Below are positions 1 through 9,423 of a stretch of DNA of 64,000 bases, in pieces. Location of the stretch: positions 8,054-72,053 of the forward strand of contig DEBC01000089.1 of the NCBI GenBank assembly GCA_002348365.1, given 5' to 3'. Position numbers and translations under genes: made by a program. The notes under the pieces are model-generated. The model saw only the letters and a program-made list of their open reading frames with translations. It ran no database searches and was not told where the DNA came from. This DNA comes from Alphaproteobacteria bacterium UBA2966 (lineage in GTDB: Bacteria; Pseudomonadota; Alphaproteobacteria; UBA2966). Within the stretch, counting starts at the first letter, position 1; each line of letters starts with the position of its first letter.

Positions 1-52
1 CTTGCAATGTAGGTCCAACATTTGCTGGTCCTGACGCACCCGGTGCAACTCA

Positions 53-466
53 CTAGACCGTGATCACCTCCCAGAAGATCATCAGGCAACCAATCCAGCC
101 GACGACAAAAGCGCCGGTCCGAAGCCATGGTATGCCGGCCATATGGACCGCCGCCTGGGCAAGCCGCGCCCAGAAGAAGAGTTGAGCACCGAGAACGGTG
201 GTCTCATTGGATGCGCCGACAACCTGGGCGATGAGGACCAGAACCCCAAATGGGACCAGGTTCTCAATCAGGTTCATATGAACGCGGTGACAGCGCTGTA
301 TCCATCCCGGGAGATCGCTGTAGTCACCTGAAGGATAGCCGACGGTCACCGCCATGCCCTTCGACGCTGTTGCACCGATTATGTAGGGTACCCAAATCAC
401 CAGACTGAGCAATGCGAGGTATGCGAGCAACCTCAGTTCGACTGCCAATCCTGCACCTTCAGCCAT
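53..466 (-). CDS. MAPEG-family membrane protein
   Basis: Small integral membrane protein of 137 residues, recognised as MAPEG superfamily (membrane-associated eicosanoid/glutathione metabolism). Hydrophobic helices lie near residues 10-30, 64-83, 90-108 and 115-135. The family hallmark R-x-H-x-N-x2-E-N followed by P-F is present at about residues 61-73 (RVHMNLIENLVPF). The start at 466 is chosen because AGGAG lies nine bases upstream; a longer frame to 532 has no such site. Bacterial MAPEG proteins are usually of unknown substrate; glutathione binding is a family expectation only. It is transcribed divergently from the gamma-glutamyltransferase gene, which may link both to glutathione metabolism (inference). 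Confidence 0.85.
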   Translation of the reverse strand: MAEGAGLAVELRLLAYLALLSLVIWVPYIIGATASKGMAVTVGYPSGDYSDLPGWIQRCHRVHMNLIENLVPFGVLVLIAQVVGASNETTVLGAQLFFWARLAQAAVHMAGIPWLRTGAFVVGWIGCLMIFWEVITV

Positions 467-631
467 TTTTCCAATCTCCTGATTGCCATCTGTAGGTCCC
501 GTATCGTCCTCGGATATGGGCGACGAGCGCAATCCCTAATCTCAGAGAGCACACGGATCAGCCGAGCTAGCGGATTGCGCGCCGCTAACCGATGCGCATA
601 CTTGCAGCGCTCAAACCGAGGGATTCTCAAA

Positions 632-2218
632 ATGCGCGATTTTCATCTACCCGGCCGATCGACCGTACGCTCCATGAACGGGATGGCTGCCACGTCTCAT
701 CCGGCGGCCACGCTAACTGCGATCGACGTATTGCGGGCCGGCGGTAACGCTGTCGATGCGGCGGTCGCAGCGGCGGCCGTCCTCGGCGTCGTGGAACCGC
801 ATTCAACCGGCATCGGCGGCGACTGCTTCGCCCTCTATGCACCTAAGGGCTCCACCGACATCGTCGCCGTGAACGGTTCGGGGCGGGCGCCTGCCGCGGC
901 CACGGCGGAGTGGTATCTCGACAATGGATTCAATGGAATCCCACTTTACAGTCCGCATGCCGTCACCATTCCCGGCGCGGTCGACGCCTGGTCCCGTTTG
1001 CTCACCGATCATGGCACGAAGGGATTTGCCGAACTCCTGCAGCCGGCGATCGACTATGCCGAACAGGGCTATGTCGTGCATGGACGAATCGCACAGGCGT
1101 GGTCCGCCAATGCGGAGAAGTTGTCTCAGGACCCGACTTCTGCCCGGGTCTTTCTGCCCGACGGAAAAGCGCTCGCGGAAGGCGATGTTCATCGCCAGGT
1201 CATGTTGGCTGAGACCATGAAAACCATCGTCCGGGAAGGGCGGGACGGTTTTTATACCGGGCCGGTCGCTGAAGACATGGTGACGTATCTGAATTCCCTG
1301 GGCGCGCTGCATACGCTCGACGATTTCGAGAGCCATGAGACAGAATATGTGACGCCGATCAAAGGCAGCTACCGCGGTCTCGACGTGTATCAGGTGCCGC
1401 CCAACAACCCTGGGATCACGGCCCTGCTCATGTTGCACGTCATCGAGGGATTTGATCTCGCATCACTGGATCCACTGAGTGTCGAGCGGTTTCACCTCGA
1501 AGCCGAGGTTGCCCGGCTGGCCTACAACGTCCGCGAGACCGACGTTGGGGACCTGGCGTTTGTCGACGTACCTGTTGACAAGCTTCTGTCTGAGGAATTC
1601 GCAACCGAATTGCGGAGCCGGATCGATCCGCGGAGAGCCATGGAGTTGAAATCGATCAAGCCGCCAACGGCTCCGGACACTGTCTACATCTGTGTGGTTG
1701 ATGCGGACCGGAACGCCATCTCGTTCATAAACTCGATCTCGTACGCTTTCGGGACCGGTCTTCTCAGCCCCAATACGGGTGTCATGTTGCAAAACCGGGG
1801 ATCTGGCTTCCGTGTCGAACCGGGACACCCGAATTGCATCGCACCGCGCAAACGTCCGCTCCACACGATCATGCCGGGCATGCTGGCAGAGGCGGATCGC
1901 GTCCTGATGCCGTACGGCGTGATGGGTGGACAATATCAGCCCACTGGTCACACCCATGTGCTCACCAACATTCTCGACTACGGAATGGACGTGCAGGCGG
2001 CCATAGATTTTCCCCGCGCATTTCACTTCGGGGACACATACCTCCTGGAACGCGGATTGGACGATGAAATCGAGCGCGGACTTCAAGCCTTGGGCCACCA
2101 GACGGCGCGTCCCGAGATGCCTCACGGAGGCGGGCAGGCGATCTGGATTGATTGGGAGCGTGGGACGCTGGCCGGGGGATCAGAGCCGCGCAAGGACGGC
2201 TGCGCCCTCGGCTATTAA
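632..2218 (+). CDS. gamma-glutamyltransferase family protein
   Basis: 528-residue Ntn-hydrolase of the gamma-glutamyltranspeptidase family, which cleaves or transfers gamma-glutamyl groups and autoprocesses at a threonine. N-terminal landmarks GGNAVDAAVA and EPHSTGIGGDCF are typical. The expected new N-terminal Thr of the small subunit is Thr350 (codon 1679-1681) in DTVYICVVD; the residues after it (V-Y-I-C) differ from the T-T/H-x-S-V-V-D of classical Ggt, a pattern of the YwrD-like branch. The start at 632 follows a GAGGGA site eight bases upstream. No obvious Sec signal peptide, so the product may be cytoplasmic, unlike periplasmic Escherichia coli Ggt. Substrate is not predictable; acylase activity is an alternative. 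Confidence 0.9.
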   Translation: MRDFHLPGRSTVRSMNGMAATSHPAATLTAIDVLRAGGNAVDAAVAAAAVLGVVEPHSTGIGGDCFALYAPKGSTDIVAVNGSGRAPAAATAEWYLDNGFNGIPLYSPHAVTIPGAVDAWSRLLTDHGTKGFAELLQPAIDYAEQGYVVHGRIAQAWSANAEKLSQDPTSARVFLPDGKALAEGDVHRQVMLAETMKTIVREGRDGFYTGPVAEDMVTYLNSLGALHTLDDFESHETEYVTPIKGSYRGLDVYQVPPNNPGITALLMLHVIEGFDLASLDPLSVERFHLEAEVARLAYNVRETDVGDLAFVDVPVDKLLSEEFATELRSRIDPRRAMELKSIKPPTAPDTVYICVVDADRNAISFINSISYAFGTGLLSPNTGVMLQNRGSGFRVEPGHPNCIAPRKRPLHTIMPGMLAEADRVLMPYGVMGGQYQPTGHTHVLTNILDYGMDVQAAIDFPRAFHFGDTYLLERGLDDEIERGLQALGHQTARPEMPHGGGQAIWIDWERGTLAGGSEPRKDGCALGY

Positions 2219-2298
2219 GGCATTAGGTTTGTCCCACGTTGGCGCCCGTGACGCAGTGTGAGGTGAATTTCCCGGCGATTGGGGTGGTCCAAGGTTTC

Positions 2299-3192
2299 CT
2301 AAAGTTTCAGCATGCGTTGCAGAAAGCCGATTTGGTGCTGCACGGAACTGTCGAATAGTTCTCCCGGTTACCACAGAGGGCCGAAATGACCGCCGTCAAT
2401 CTCGAATAGCTCTTTGGGCGCCGCGATCCTTTCGAACACCGCGCGCTGGGCGGTTGGATTGCAGTGCTCCATCTCATCATGGTGACCGATCATCATCAGT
2501 GTCAGTGCTGTCAGATAGGGTGCGGTCAGATAAGGGTGAAACGGGACCTCTGTCGGCGGAACAACCCGGGAGGCCAGGTTCTCCCACTTTGTATCGAAGC
2601 GACCGCCGTGCTCGGTGAACCATCGGAAGGCCTGAATCAGCTTGAGCAGTGACGGCGCATTTATCTGGTCGGCCGAGACGACGGGCAACGGGCCGACCGT
2701 TGAGTCAGGGCCGCCCTCCACATTGCCTGATGCGAACACCGATTTCAGGGATGTCAGCGCTGTGTCGCTCGGCTACATGTCGGGAAGTGCCATGCCGCAT
2801 ACGGGGTTCTGGGCAACGATGGCCGCAATGTCGTCTATCAACGCACCGACGACGAGCACATCCATTGCCGAGTAGCTGACGCCCCACAGCGCAATCCGGT
2901 CGATATCGGGTCTTGTTCTCAGGTACGCGACAGCGTCCCGGTAACCTCGTCCCTGGATCCATGGATTGATTTGAAATCGTGGCTCACCGTCGCTGGCGCC
3001 CAGGTTGCGGTGGTCGTAAAGAAGTACGCTGAAGCCGGCCGCATGGATCGCTTCCGCGACCGCGTCGATCGCCATCGTGATCGTGGCGGAGGTTCCCTGC
3101 GCCATGACGATGCACGGTGGCCTGTCCGCCGCCTTATAGAATCGGCCGCGCAGGATGGCATTTTCCGACTCGAACTCGATCTCTTGAAGCAT
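2299..3192 (-). pseudogene. alpha/beta hydrolase with two in-frame stops
   Basis: Remnant of an alpha/beta hydrolase of about 297 codons, readable in a single frame from ATG 3192 (GGAGG upstream) to a TAG at 2299-2301. It is broken by TAG at 2773-2775 and TAA at 2368-2370. Before the first stop it carries the fold start (CIVMAQGTSATI), YDHRNLGASDGEPR and the nucleophile region WGVSYSAMD; after it the typical cap and the late GGHFGPLW histidine strand. The second stop sits where the family has W-Y-P-G-E-L-F, and the tail PGELFDSSVQ continues in frame. Both lesions are substitutions, not frameshifts. Neither stop is UGA, so selenocysteine cannot explain them. Most simply a recent pseudogene. 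Confidence 0.8.
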
Positions 3193-3331
3193 TTCGGCCT
3201 CCGGGCGCCGAATTTGGCGTGCTTTAGATCGACGGGCAGCGCGGTACCCTGACAGGCGGTTACAAGCCCTTCAAGGACGGGGGCCGGGTTCGCCTCCAAC
3301 TCAATGCTTCGCTACAAGCTTCGGGCCGCCA

Positions 3332-4870
3332 TCACCGCAGGCCGTTCAGAAAGAACGTTTCAACCTCGCCCTTTCCGCGAATATTCATGATGCCCCGCGG
3401 TTCGAGCACGAATCTCGGCTCAATAAGTCGGGCCAATTCGGCCGTGACGTGGATGCGATTGGGCTCACTGTATGATTCGAATCGGGCGGCCATGTTCACC
3501 GTGTCGCCCCAGATGTCATAAAGAAATCGATGTCTGCCGATGATGCCGGCCGCGACCGGACCGGTTTGCAGCCCGACGCGCATTTGAAATGGAGGGTCGT
3601 GGTTTTCGTTGAATCGGTGTAGCGCGTCAATCATGCCGAGCGCCATGTGGGCCATCGCGTCCGCATGGTCGGTGTGAGGTTGTGGAACTCCGGCTACAGC
3701 CATGTAGGCGTCGCCGATGGTTTTCACCTTTTCCACTCTCAGTTCGGTCGCCAATTCATCAAACGCGCCGAACAACTCGTTCAGATTCTGCACCAGATGT
3801 TCGGGTGCCATATTGGCCGATATCCGAGTGAATCCTACGAGATCGGAAAACAGGACCGTGGCCTCGTCGAACTGGTCGGCGATCAGGGTTTCCGCACCAT
3901 GGACGCGCTGAACGATGGGTTCGGGGAGAATCCGGTGCAACAGGTCTTCGGCTTCTTCTTTGGCCTCCTGCAATGCCCGAGCCGCTTCCATTTTCTCGGT
4001 GATGTCTCGGATTATGCCCGTGAAGTAGTACGAATCTCCCACTGACCAGTGCGACAGGGACATCTCGACCGGGAATTCTTCACCGTTCTTCCTCAGGCCA
4101 CGCAGCTCAACCGGTTTGTCCGAGTACTTGTGCTGACCGGTACCGCTTGCCTGCTTCAGGCCAGCGACATGCTTGCCATAAAATTCCTCTGGCATGACCC
4201 GTTCCAGTGACCCTCCGACCACTTCCGATTCGCTGTAACCGAAGATCTGCTCCGCCCCCCGGTTCCAGGAAACGATTGCGCCGTGACCGTCAATTGAAAT
4301 GATCGCGTCATTCGCGGTTTCCGAGACCGACCGATAGCGCTCCTCGCTCTGGCGCAATTTCTCTTCGGCGTGCTTCAGGGGTGTCGTATTGAGCCTGATC
4401 GAGAACGTGCCGCCGCCGGGGGCCTCATACTCGCGGAAGGCCACCCAACTGCCATTCGCGAGTTGCATTTCCTGCCAGGCCTGTCCGCTCAGGCGTGCTT
4501 GAAGGCGCTGCTGGATCAACGTATGGACGGTCCTTCCTTCCATCCGAAAAAAACCTTGTTGGGCGGCGATTCGAACCAGGTCTTCGAACTTCATCCCAGG
4601 TTTGAAACTGTTCTCCAGTTCGGGAGAGATTTCGGCGAGGTACTGTCTGTTGCAATGGACCAACCGGTCTTCCACATCGAACAGCGCCACGCCCTCGGCC
4701 AGGTGTTCGATGGCCTCAACCATCTGAATGCGGGCGTCGGCGGTTTCGCTGCCCGTATGGGAGGCGCCCTCGAGCGTCGCTATCTGACGTTCGAGGGTCT
4801 CCAGTTCATTGAGCAGTTGCGCTTTCGTCTTGCGCTGCCGCTGTCGTGCACGTTGGTCTGTATCCGGCAT
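3332..4870 (-). CDS. PAS-PAS class III adenylate cyclase
   Basis: 512-residue soluble signalling enzyme. An N-terminal basic coiled-coil (about residues 5-45) is followed by a PAS-like domain (about 52-165), a second clear PAS/PAC domain (about 175-300, with IISIDGHGAIVSWNRGAEQIFGY) and a C-terminal class III cyclase domain (about 325-512). Metal aspartates are in LFSDLVGFT and KTIGDAYMAVAG. The purine selectors look adenylate-type: Lys of KTIGD and Asp of LYDIWGD, followed by TVNMAARFES. No transmembrane segment is seen. The start at 4870 is chosen for GGAGGA five bases upstream. Expected to make cAMP in response to a ligand or redox cue bound by the PAS domains (inference). Confidence 0.92.
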   Translation of the reverse strand: MPDTDQRARQRQRKTKAQLLNELETLERQIATLEGASHTGSETADARIQMVEAIEHLAEGVALFDVEDRLVHCNRQYLAEISPELENSFKPGMKFEDLVRIAAQQGFFRMEGRTVHTLIQQRLQARLSGQAWQEMQLANGSWVAFREYEAPGGGTFSIRLNTTPLKHAEEKLRQSEERYRSVSETANDAIISIDGHGAIVSWNRGAEQIFGYSESEVVGGSLERVMPEEFYGKHVAGLKQASGTGQHKYSDKPVELRGLRKNGEEFPVEMSLSHWSVGDSYYFTGIIRDITEKMEAARALQEAKEEAEDLLHRILPEPIVQRVHGAETLIADQFDEATVLFSDLVGFTRISANMAPEHLVQNLNELFGAFDELATELRVEKVKTIGDAYMAVAGVPQPHTDHADAMAHMALGMIDALHRFNENHDPPFQMRVGLQTGPVAAGIIGRHRFLYDIWGDTVNMAARFESYSEPNRIHVTAELARLIEPRFVLEPRGIMNIRGKGEVETFFLNGLR

Positions 4871-4957
4871 GTCTGTCCTCCACGACCGAGCCGGTTTCCA
4901 ACAGGCTATTGGCAACTGCGGATTTATGGAAGGTGGGGTCTTACCTCATCCATGCTA

Positions 4958-5422
4958 TCACTCGATCAGATAGCCACCGCCTTTGCCGCGCATGACCGTA
5001 CAGTCCGCTTCCCGGACACCCGTGACCAGCTCCAGGTTGCTCTTGGTGAACTCGATCATCCCCTCGACCGTGTAGTCGCCGAACCGGGTCATGCCGAGGG
5101 CCTTGTGTCGGGCGCCCAGCACAAGGCGGTCGATCCCCGATTCGTGAATGGCCCACAGGCACATGGGCCACGACTCCGCGACCGAATAAAGTGTCGCCCC
5201 CGCCAGACTGCTCTTCCCCAATTGTCGACAGGCATCACGGATGGCATCGATTTCCGCGTGCGACAAGGGGTCGTTGTGGGTCGCACCCCAATTCCGCCCT
5301 CGCCCCACCACTTCGCCCTCGAGAACGATGACGCTGCCAACGGCAAAGTCGCCGGCATCATACGAGGCCTGTGCTTCAGCCAATGCGAGTCCCATGAAGT
5401 GGTCATGATTTTAATCTGCCAT
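4958..5422 (-). pseudogene. CMP/dCMP-type zinc deaminase, early stop and lost zinc Cys
   Basis: Cytidine/guanine-type nucleoside deaminase fold. The natural start appears to be ATG 5420-5422, with GAAGGAA five bases upstream, but codon 4 is TAA (5411-5413). The frame then reads N-H-D-H-F-M-G-L, the usual family beginning, and stays open to 4958. An internal ATG at 5395 would give 145 residues but has no visible ribosome site. The zinc motif HAE is present (residues 46-48 from that ATG), but the second motif, normally P-C-x-x-C, reads S-W-P-M-C: the first zinc cysteine is Trp76 (TGG at 5168-5170). A stop plus a lost ligand argue for a dead or non-catalytic gene. It follows the luciferase-like gene by 15 bases. 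Confidence 0.7.
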
Positions 5423-5437
5423 GGCGCTTCCTTCTCG

Positions 5438-6337
5438 TTATCGCTTCAGCGTTGGGATGATCTCCGTTGCGATCTGCTCGAAAACCGGCATCTCACGCTC
5501 CACCAGGGGATAGTGCAGGACGATTTCAGTGATGCCGATCTCGATGACCCGCTCAACCATTTCCGTGAAGGCATCGGTTGATGCGTAGTACGCGATCGCG
5601 CCGCCGCAGTCCCGCGACTGCTGGTCTAGGACCACGTATGAACGTCGCAGTGTCTTCGGGTCACGGTCGATGGCCGCACAGTGCTCGTCCAGCAAGTTCA
5701 TCCGGTCACGGGTTTCCTGAAGCTGCGCGTCGAAGGTTTGGGCGAAACTGAGGCTGTTCCAGATATCGGCATGCCGGGCGGTGAGCTTGAGCATGACCGG
5801 ACCCAGCGCGCCGATGGCGATGGGTGGTCGCGGTTGCTGGATGGGCCGGGGGATCATGACGGCATCTTTGATGTTGTAGTAGTTGCCTTGATAGGTCGTG
5901 GTTTCATTTGCCAGTAACAGATCGACGACCTCCACGTATTCCTTCAGGCGGGCCACTCGTTCCGGATAACTCCAGTTCGGTATGCCGATCATGTCGTAGG
6001 CCGGGTCCTCGATGAGACCGGTGCCGATGCCCACCACCAGACGTCCATTGGAGATCTGATCAACCGTCAATGCCTGGCGGGCCAGCATTGCGGGGTTTCT
6101 GAATGGAATCTGGGTTACGTAAGTCGCGATGTTGATTCGAGAGGTCTCTCGGGCGACGGCGGCCAGGGTGGTCCAGCCCTCCAACCAGGGGATGTGCGGA
6201 TTTCGCCAGTCGACAAAATGATCGGCGGTCGCGACGAGATCGAACCCCAGCTCTTCAACATGTCTGAATCGTTGGGCGAGCTCAGCCCAGGGGGCGTTGG
6301 GCAACAGCAATACCTGAAACTGCAGTTTCTGGCTCAT
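5438..6337 (-). CDS. luciferase-like (LLM class) flavin oxidoreductase
   Basis: 299-residue TIM-barrel protein of the bacterial luciferase / F420-dependent LLM family. Landmarks are ATADHFVDWRNPH near residues 36-48, the strand-loop INIATYVTQIPFRNPAMLARQALTVD split as usual for LLM enzymes, GRLVVGIGTG (about 97-106) and RPPIAIGALGPVMLKL. Reduced FMN or F420 is the likely cofactor; the sequence alone does not separate the two. It lies in a minus-strand run of catabolic-looking redox genes (old-yellow-enzyme type upstream, deaminase remnant downstream), with 32 bases to the upstream gene, so co-transcription is likely. Substrate unknown. Confidence 0.88.
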   Translation of the reverse strand: MSQKLQFQVLLLPNAPWAELAQRFRHVEELGFDLVATADHFVDWRNPHIPWLEGWTTLAAVARETSRINIATYVTQIPFRNPAMLARQALTVDQISNGRLVVGIGTGLIEDPAYDMIGIPNWSYPERVARLKEYVEVVDLLLANETTTYQGNYYNIKDAVMIPRPIQQPRPPIAIGALGPVMLKLTARHADIWNSLSFAQTFDAQLQETRDRMNLLDEHCAAIDRDPKTLRRSYVVLDQQSRDCGGAIAYYASTDAFTEMVERVIEIGITEIVLHYPLVEREMPVFEQIATEIIPTLKR

Positions 6338-6369
6338 GACTGGCTGGTCCTCAACCTTTCGACGGCATG

Positions 6370-8340
6370 CTAGATCTCACGAGCGACGCGGTGACCGTCG
6401 ACCACCGCCAGTTCGATGTCGCGCGGCTGAAAACAGTCGCCAATGGCGTGTACCTCCGGGTGGCGTTCCTTGAGGTCTCGGAACAATTCATCGTCGGCCT
6501 GTCCGCCTGCCGCGAGCACCACTGCGTCGATATCTTCAATCGTTCGCGGCTCCCACGAAACCACGTTGTAGACGTCGACTGATTTGTCGTTCACTTCCCA
6601 GACCCCCGTGAACGGTGTCAACGTGACATTCTTTTTCATCAGGCGCTCGAGTTGCACATGCCAGGCAGGGATGGGCATGTGACGGCCGATGTATTCAAGA
6701 CCGGTGACAATTTCCACGTTTCGGCCCTGGTCCGCCAGGTGCTCGGCGACGCTCGGCGCCTCAGCGCGACCAAGTGTGTCAACCACCAGTACGCGTTGAC
6801 CGATTTCGGAATTCCCCAACAGCACGTCCCGGCTGCTCAGCACATGCTTCTGGTCGGCGCCGATCACATCAGGACGAAATGCAGTCGATCCCGTGGCCAC
6901 GATGATGGCATCCGGCACGCAAGCAAGAACATCCTCAGTGCCAGCTTCGTGCCCAAGCTTGATGGCAACCCCCAGCTTCTCGAGTTGGCGCTCGAAGAAA
7001 AGGATGATCTGTTCGAAGATGTCCCTGGCGGGCGTACGCATGACCAGGTTCACCTGGCCTCCGAGCCGTTGTCCCTTCTCGAACAGGATGACCTCGTGAC
7101 CGCGTTCGGCCGCGATGCGGGCCGCTTCGCAGCCCGCGGGGCCGCCACCAACGACGACGACTTTCCGCTTCTCTGATGCCGGAGGCAGTTCGGACCATTC
7201 CCGTTCACGTCCGGTTACGGGGTTATAGATGCACCCTACGCCCATCCCGAGATAGATGTGCCCGACGCAGCTTTGCGTACAGGCAATACAGGTCCGGATA
7301 TCGTCAGCGCGGCCCTCCCGGGCTTTGTTCGCCCAATGTGGATCAGCAATCAGCGCGCGGGCCATTCCAATGATGTCCGCCTTGCCATCGGCAAGCATGC
7401 CATTTGCGAGTGCCGGTGAATCGATGCGGCCTGTCCCCACGACAGGCAAAGTCGTGGCCTCCTTGAGTCCGGCAGGCAGATAAGCGAACTGTCCCGGCTT
7501 GTAATAGTGTGGCGGCCAGTGCTCTCGCCCGCTGCGCGGACTGGGCACGATCCCCTGCCACATGTTGAAGTAATCAACCTTGCCGCCCGCTTCGACGAGA
7601 CGCGCAATCTGTTTGTAGTCCTCCAAGCCCAGACTGTAGTCGACGAGATCGTCGTAAAACCGGATGCCGAGCAAACGCTCCGGTCCCAGCTCGCCGCGCA
7701 CCACATCAATGACTTCGTCGAGGAATGTCATGCGTTCTTCAAGTGTGCCGCCGCCATATTTGTCGTCACGCTGATTGGCCTGTTTGCTGAGGAAATTTGC
7801 GAACAAAAAGTCGAGACCAACCGCCAACTCGACACCATCCATCTCACCACGGTTGACTCGTTGGGTCGCGGCGGCAAACGACTCGATCACTTCTTCGACC
7901 TCTGCCGTCGACATGGCGTGCGGGACCAACTGAGGTGCAGAAAAGTCAGGTGCTGGAATCGCCGACGGTGCATCGATGGTCTTCTGCAGATAGGCGGCGC
8001 CGTCGGACACACGGCGCCCGCGATGGCCGAGTTGTGCCAACATAGGCACGCCATAAGCATGCGTGGCTTCGGAGAATTTGCCGTAGACGGCCGTAATGCG
8101 CTCATCGTAGTTGGCCAACGAGAGCGTGGTATCACCCTCATGCCGGGTCACGGTAAAGCCGGTCACGATAATACCAACGCCTCCCTTAGCGCGCTCGCGC
8201 ACGTAATCGACATAACGATCCGTTGGGATGCCGTCGCCGGTCTGAAAATGGGCCGCGTGGCCCGTGTTCATGATCCGGTTCTTCAACGTATATGTGCCGA
8301 CCTTCAGCGGCGCGAACAGACTTGGAAACGGTTCGGCCAT
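6370..8340 (-). CDS. NADH:flavin oxidoreductase, 2,4-dienoyl-CoA reductase type
   Basis: 656-residue multidomain reductase. Residues about 1-350 form the FMN-binding old-yellow-enzyme barrel (SLFAPLKVGTYTLKNRI at the N terminus). A 4Fe-4S motif follows: CIACTQSC, then GVGCIYNP, spacing C-x2-C-x3-C-x11-C. The C-terminal half has a dinucleotide fold (VVVGGGPAGCEAARIAAERGHEV), then an NAD(H)-binding domain. This architecture is that of trimethylamine dehydrogenase, FadH-type dienoyl-CoA reductase and related enone reductases. The start at 8340 is preferred because AGGGGAG lies directly upstream. Adjacent LLM and ketopantoate-reductase-like genes suggest an oxidative catabolic operon; the substrate is not predictable. 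Confidence 0.92.
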   Translation of the reverse strand: MAEPFPSLFAPLKVGTYTLKNRIMNTGHAAHFQTGDGIPTDRYVDYVRERAKGGVGIIVTGFTVTRHEGDTTLSLANYDERITAVYGKFSEATHAYGVPMLAQLGHRGRRVSDGAAYLQKTIDAPSAIPAPDFSAPQLVPHAMSTAEVEEVIESFAAATQRVNRGEMDGVELAVGLDFLFANFLSKQANQRDDKYGGGTLEERMTFLDEVIDVVRGELGPERLLGIRFYDDLVDYSLGLEDYKQIARLVEAGGKVDYFNMWQGIVPSPRSGREHWPPHYYKPGQFAYLPAGLKEATTLPVVGTGRIDSPALANGMLADGKADIIGMARALIADPHWANKAREGRADDIRTCIACTQSCVGHIYLGMGVGCIYNPVTGREREWSELPPASEKRKVVVVGGGPAGCEAARIAAERGHEVILFEKGQRLGGQVNLVMRTPARDIFEQIILFFERQLEKLGVAIKLGHEAGTEDVLACVPDAIIVATGSTAFRPDVIGADQKHVLSSRDVLLGNSEIGQRVLVVDTLGRAEAPSVAEHLADQGRNVEIVTGLEYIGRHMPIPAWHVQLERLMKKNVTLTPFTGVWEVNDKSVDVYNVVSWEPRTIEDIDAVVLAAGGQADDELFRDLKERHPEVHAIGDCFQPRDIELAVVDGHRVAREI

Positions 8341-8439
8341 CGAGCTCCCCTTCACGTGTTAGACCTGGAACAGGCCCCGTTCAGGGAAGTCTAGGACAAA
8401 GGAGGGATCCGATGACAGCCGTCACCGGTGTGCCTGGAC

Positions 8440-9423
8440 TTAGCCGGGATAACAACCTGCCTCGCGGGCGCGGCGCACGACCAGGGCGTAGACCAGGTCG
8501 ATGGTCGGGGTCGGCACGCCCACCAGGCGTCCCAGTTCGACGACGGAACCGACGAGAGCGTCTATTTCCATGGGCCGTCCCTGATCGAGGTCCTGCAACA
8601 TTGACGTTCGGTGGGCACCCACCGCTTCGGCCGTCTTGATCCGAGCGTCCACATCCATGGTGAACTCGGCACCGAGGGCTTCTCCCACTGCCTGGCCTTC
8701 CATCATCATGTTCCGCAAGAGCGAATAACAATCGGGGTCGGTAGCGAGGGTTTCGAGTGTCGCATCGGTCAAGACACTGACCGGGTTGAAGGAGAGGTTG
8801 CCCCACAGCTTCATCCAGATCTCGTTACGGATCTTGGGACGAACCGGAGACTTGAGGCCCGCCGAGACCATGGCCTTGCTCAGTCTGAGGGCCCGGTCCG
8901 AGCGACTGCCGTCGGGTTCCCCAAGAGGCATGCGGTTGCCGTAGGAGTGTCGGACAACGCCCGGACGTTCGATTTCGGCCGAAGTCCAGACCACGCAGCC
9001 GATCACACGCTCAGGTCCGATATGAGTCCACTGGCGGTCGCCGGGATCGACACTGGCGAGGCGATGACCTTCGTACGGCCCGTCCAACTTGTGGAAATAC
9101 CACCAGGGAATCCCATTCACGACGGGCACAACGACCGTGTCCGGACCAAGCAGGGGCGCCATGCCTTCTACGATTGGTGGCACGGAATGCGCCTTCAGCG
9201 CGATTAAGACATAGTCTTGAACGCCGGCCTCCGCTGGATCATCCGTACATCGCGGGCGGGTGACAAATTCATCCCCGTCTTCGGTTATCAGTGTAAGACC
9301 GTCCTGTTTCATCGCGGCGAGGTGTGGCCCCCGGGCGATGAGAGTCACGTCAAGACCTTCATGGCTCAGGAGGGCGCCGACGTGTCCGCCGATAGCGCCG
9401 GCGCCATAGATACAGACCTTCAT
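8440..9423 (-). CDS. 2-dehydropantoate 2-reductase family (PanE/ApbA-like)
   Basis: 327-residue NADPH-dependent reductase of the ketopantoate reductase family. The N terminus has the Rossmann motif GAGAIGGHVG (residues 7-16); the conserved catalytic-lysine region ALKAHSVP and the C-terminal domain KLWGNLSFNPVSVLT are present. True PanE makes pantoate for coenzyme A; many family members act on other 2-oxo acids. Its first codon overlaps the stop of the upstream AMP-ligase (9420-9423, TCAT on the plus strand), so the two are translationally coupled. Coupling to a ligase, not to panB/panC, makes a catabolic role more likely than pantothenate synthesis (inference). Confidence 0.85.
   Translation of the reverse strand: MKVCIYGAGAIGGHVGALLSHEGLDVTLIARGPHLAAMKQDGLTLITEDGDEFVTRPRCTDDPAEAGVQDYVLIALKAHSVPPIVEGMAPLLGPDTVVVPVVNGIPWWYFHKLDGPYEGHRLASVDPGDRQWTHIGPERVIGCVVWTSAEIERPGVVRHSYGNRMPLGEPDGSRSDRALRLSKAMVSAGLKSPVRPKIRNEIWMKLWGNLSFNPVSVLTDATLETLATDPDCYSLLRNMMMEGQAVGEALGAEFTMDVDARIKTAEAVGAHRTSMLQDLDQGRPMEIDALVGSVVELGRLVGVPTPTIDLVYALVVRRAREAGCYPG

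Noticed and set aside
2299..3192. Selenocysteine or pyrrolysine recoding in the alpha/beta hydrolase
   Set aside because: Stops are TAG and TAA, not TGA, at non-catalytic positions; no pyrrolysine genes are visible; a pseudogene is simpler.
4370..5581. 403-codon plus-strand frame
   Set aside because: Antisense shadow of the adenylate cyclase and deaminase; composition is typical of antisense GC-rich frames.
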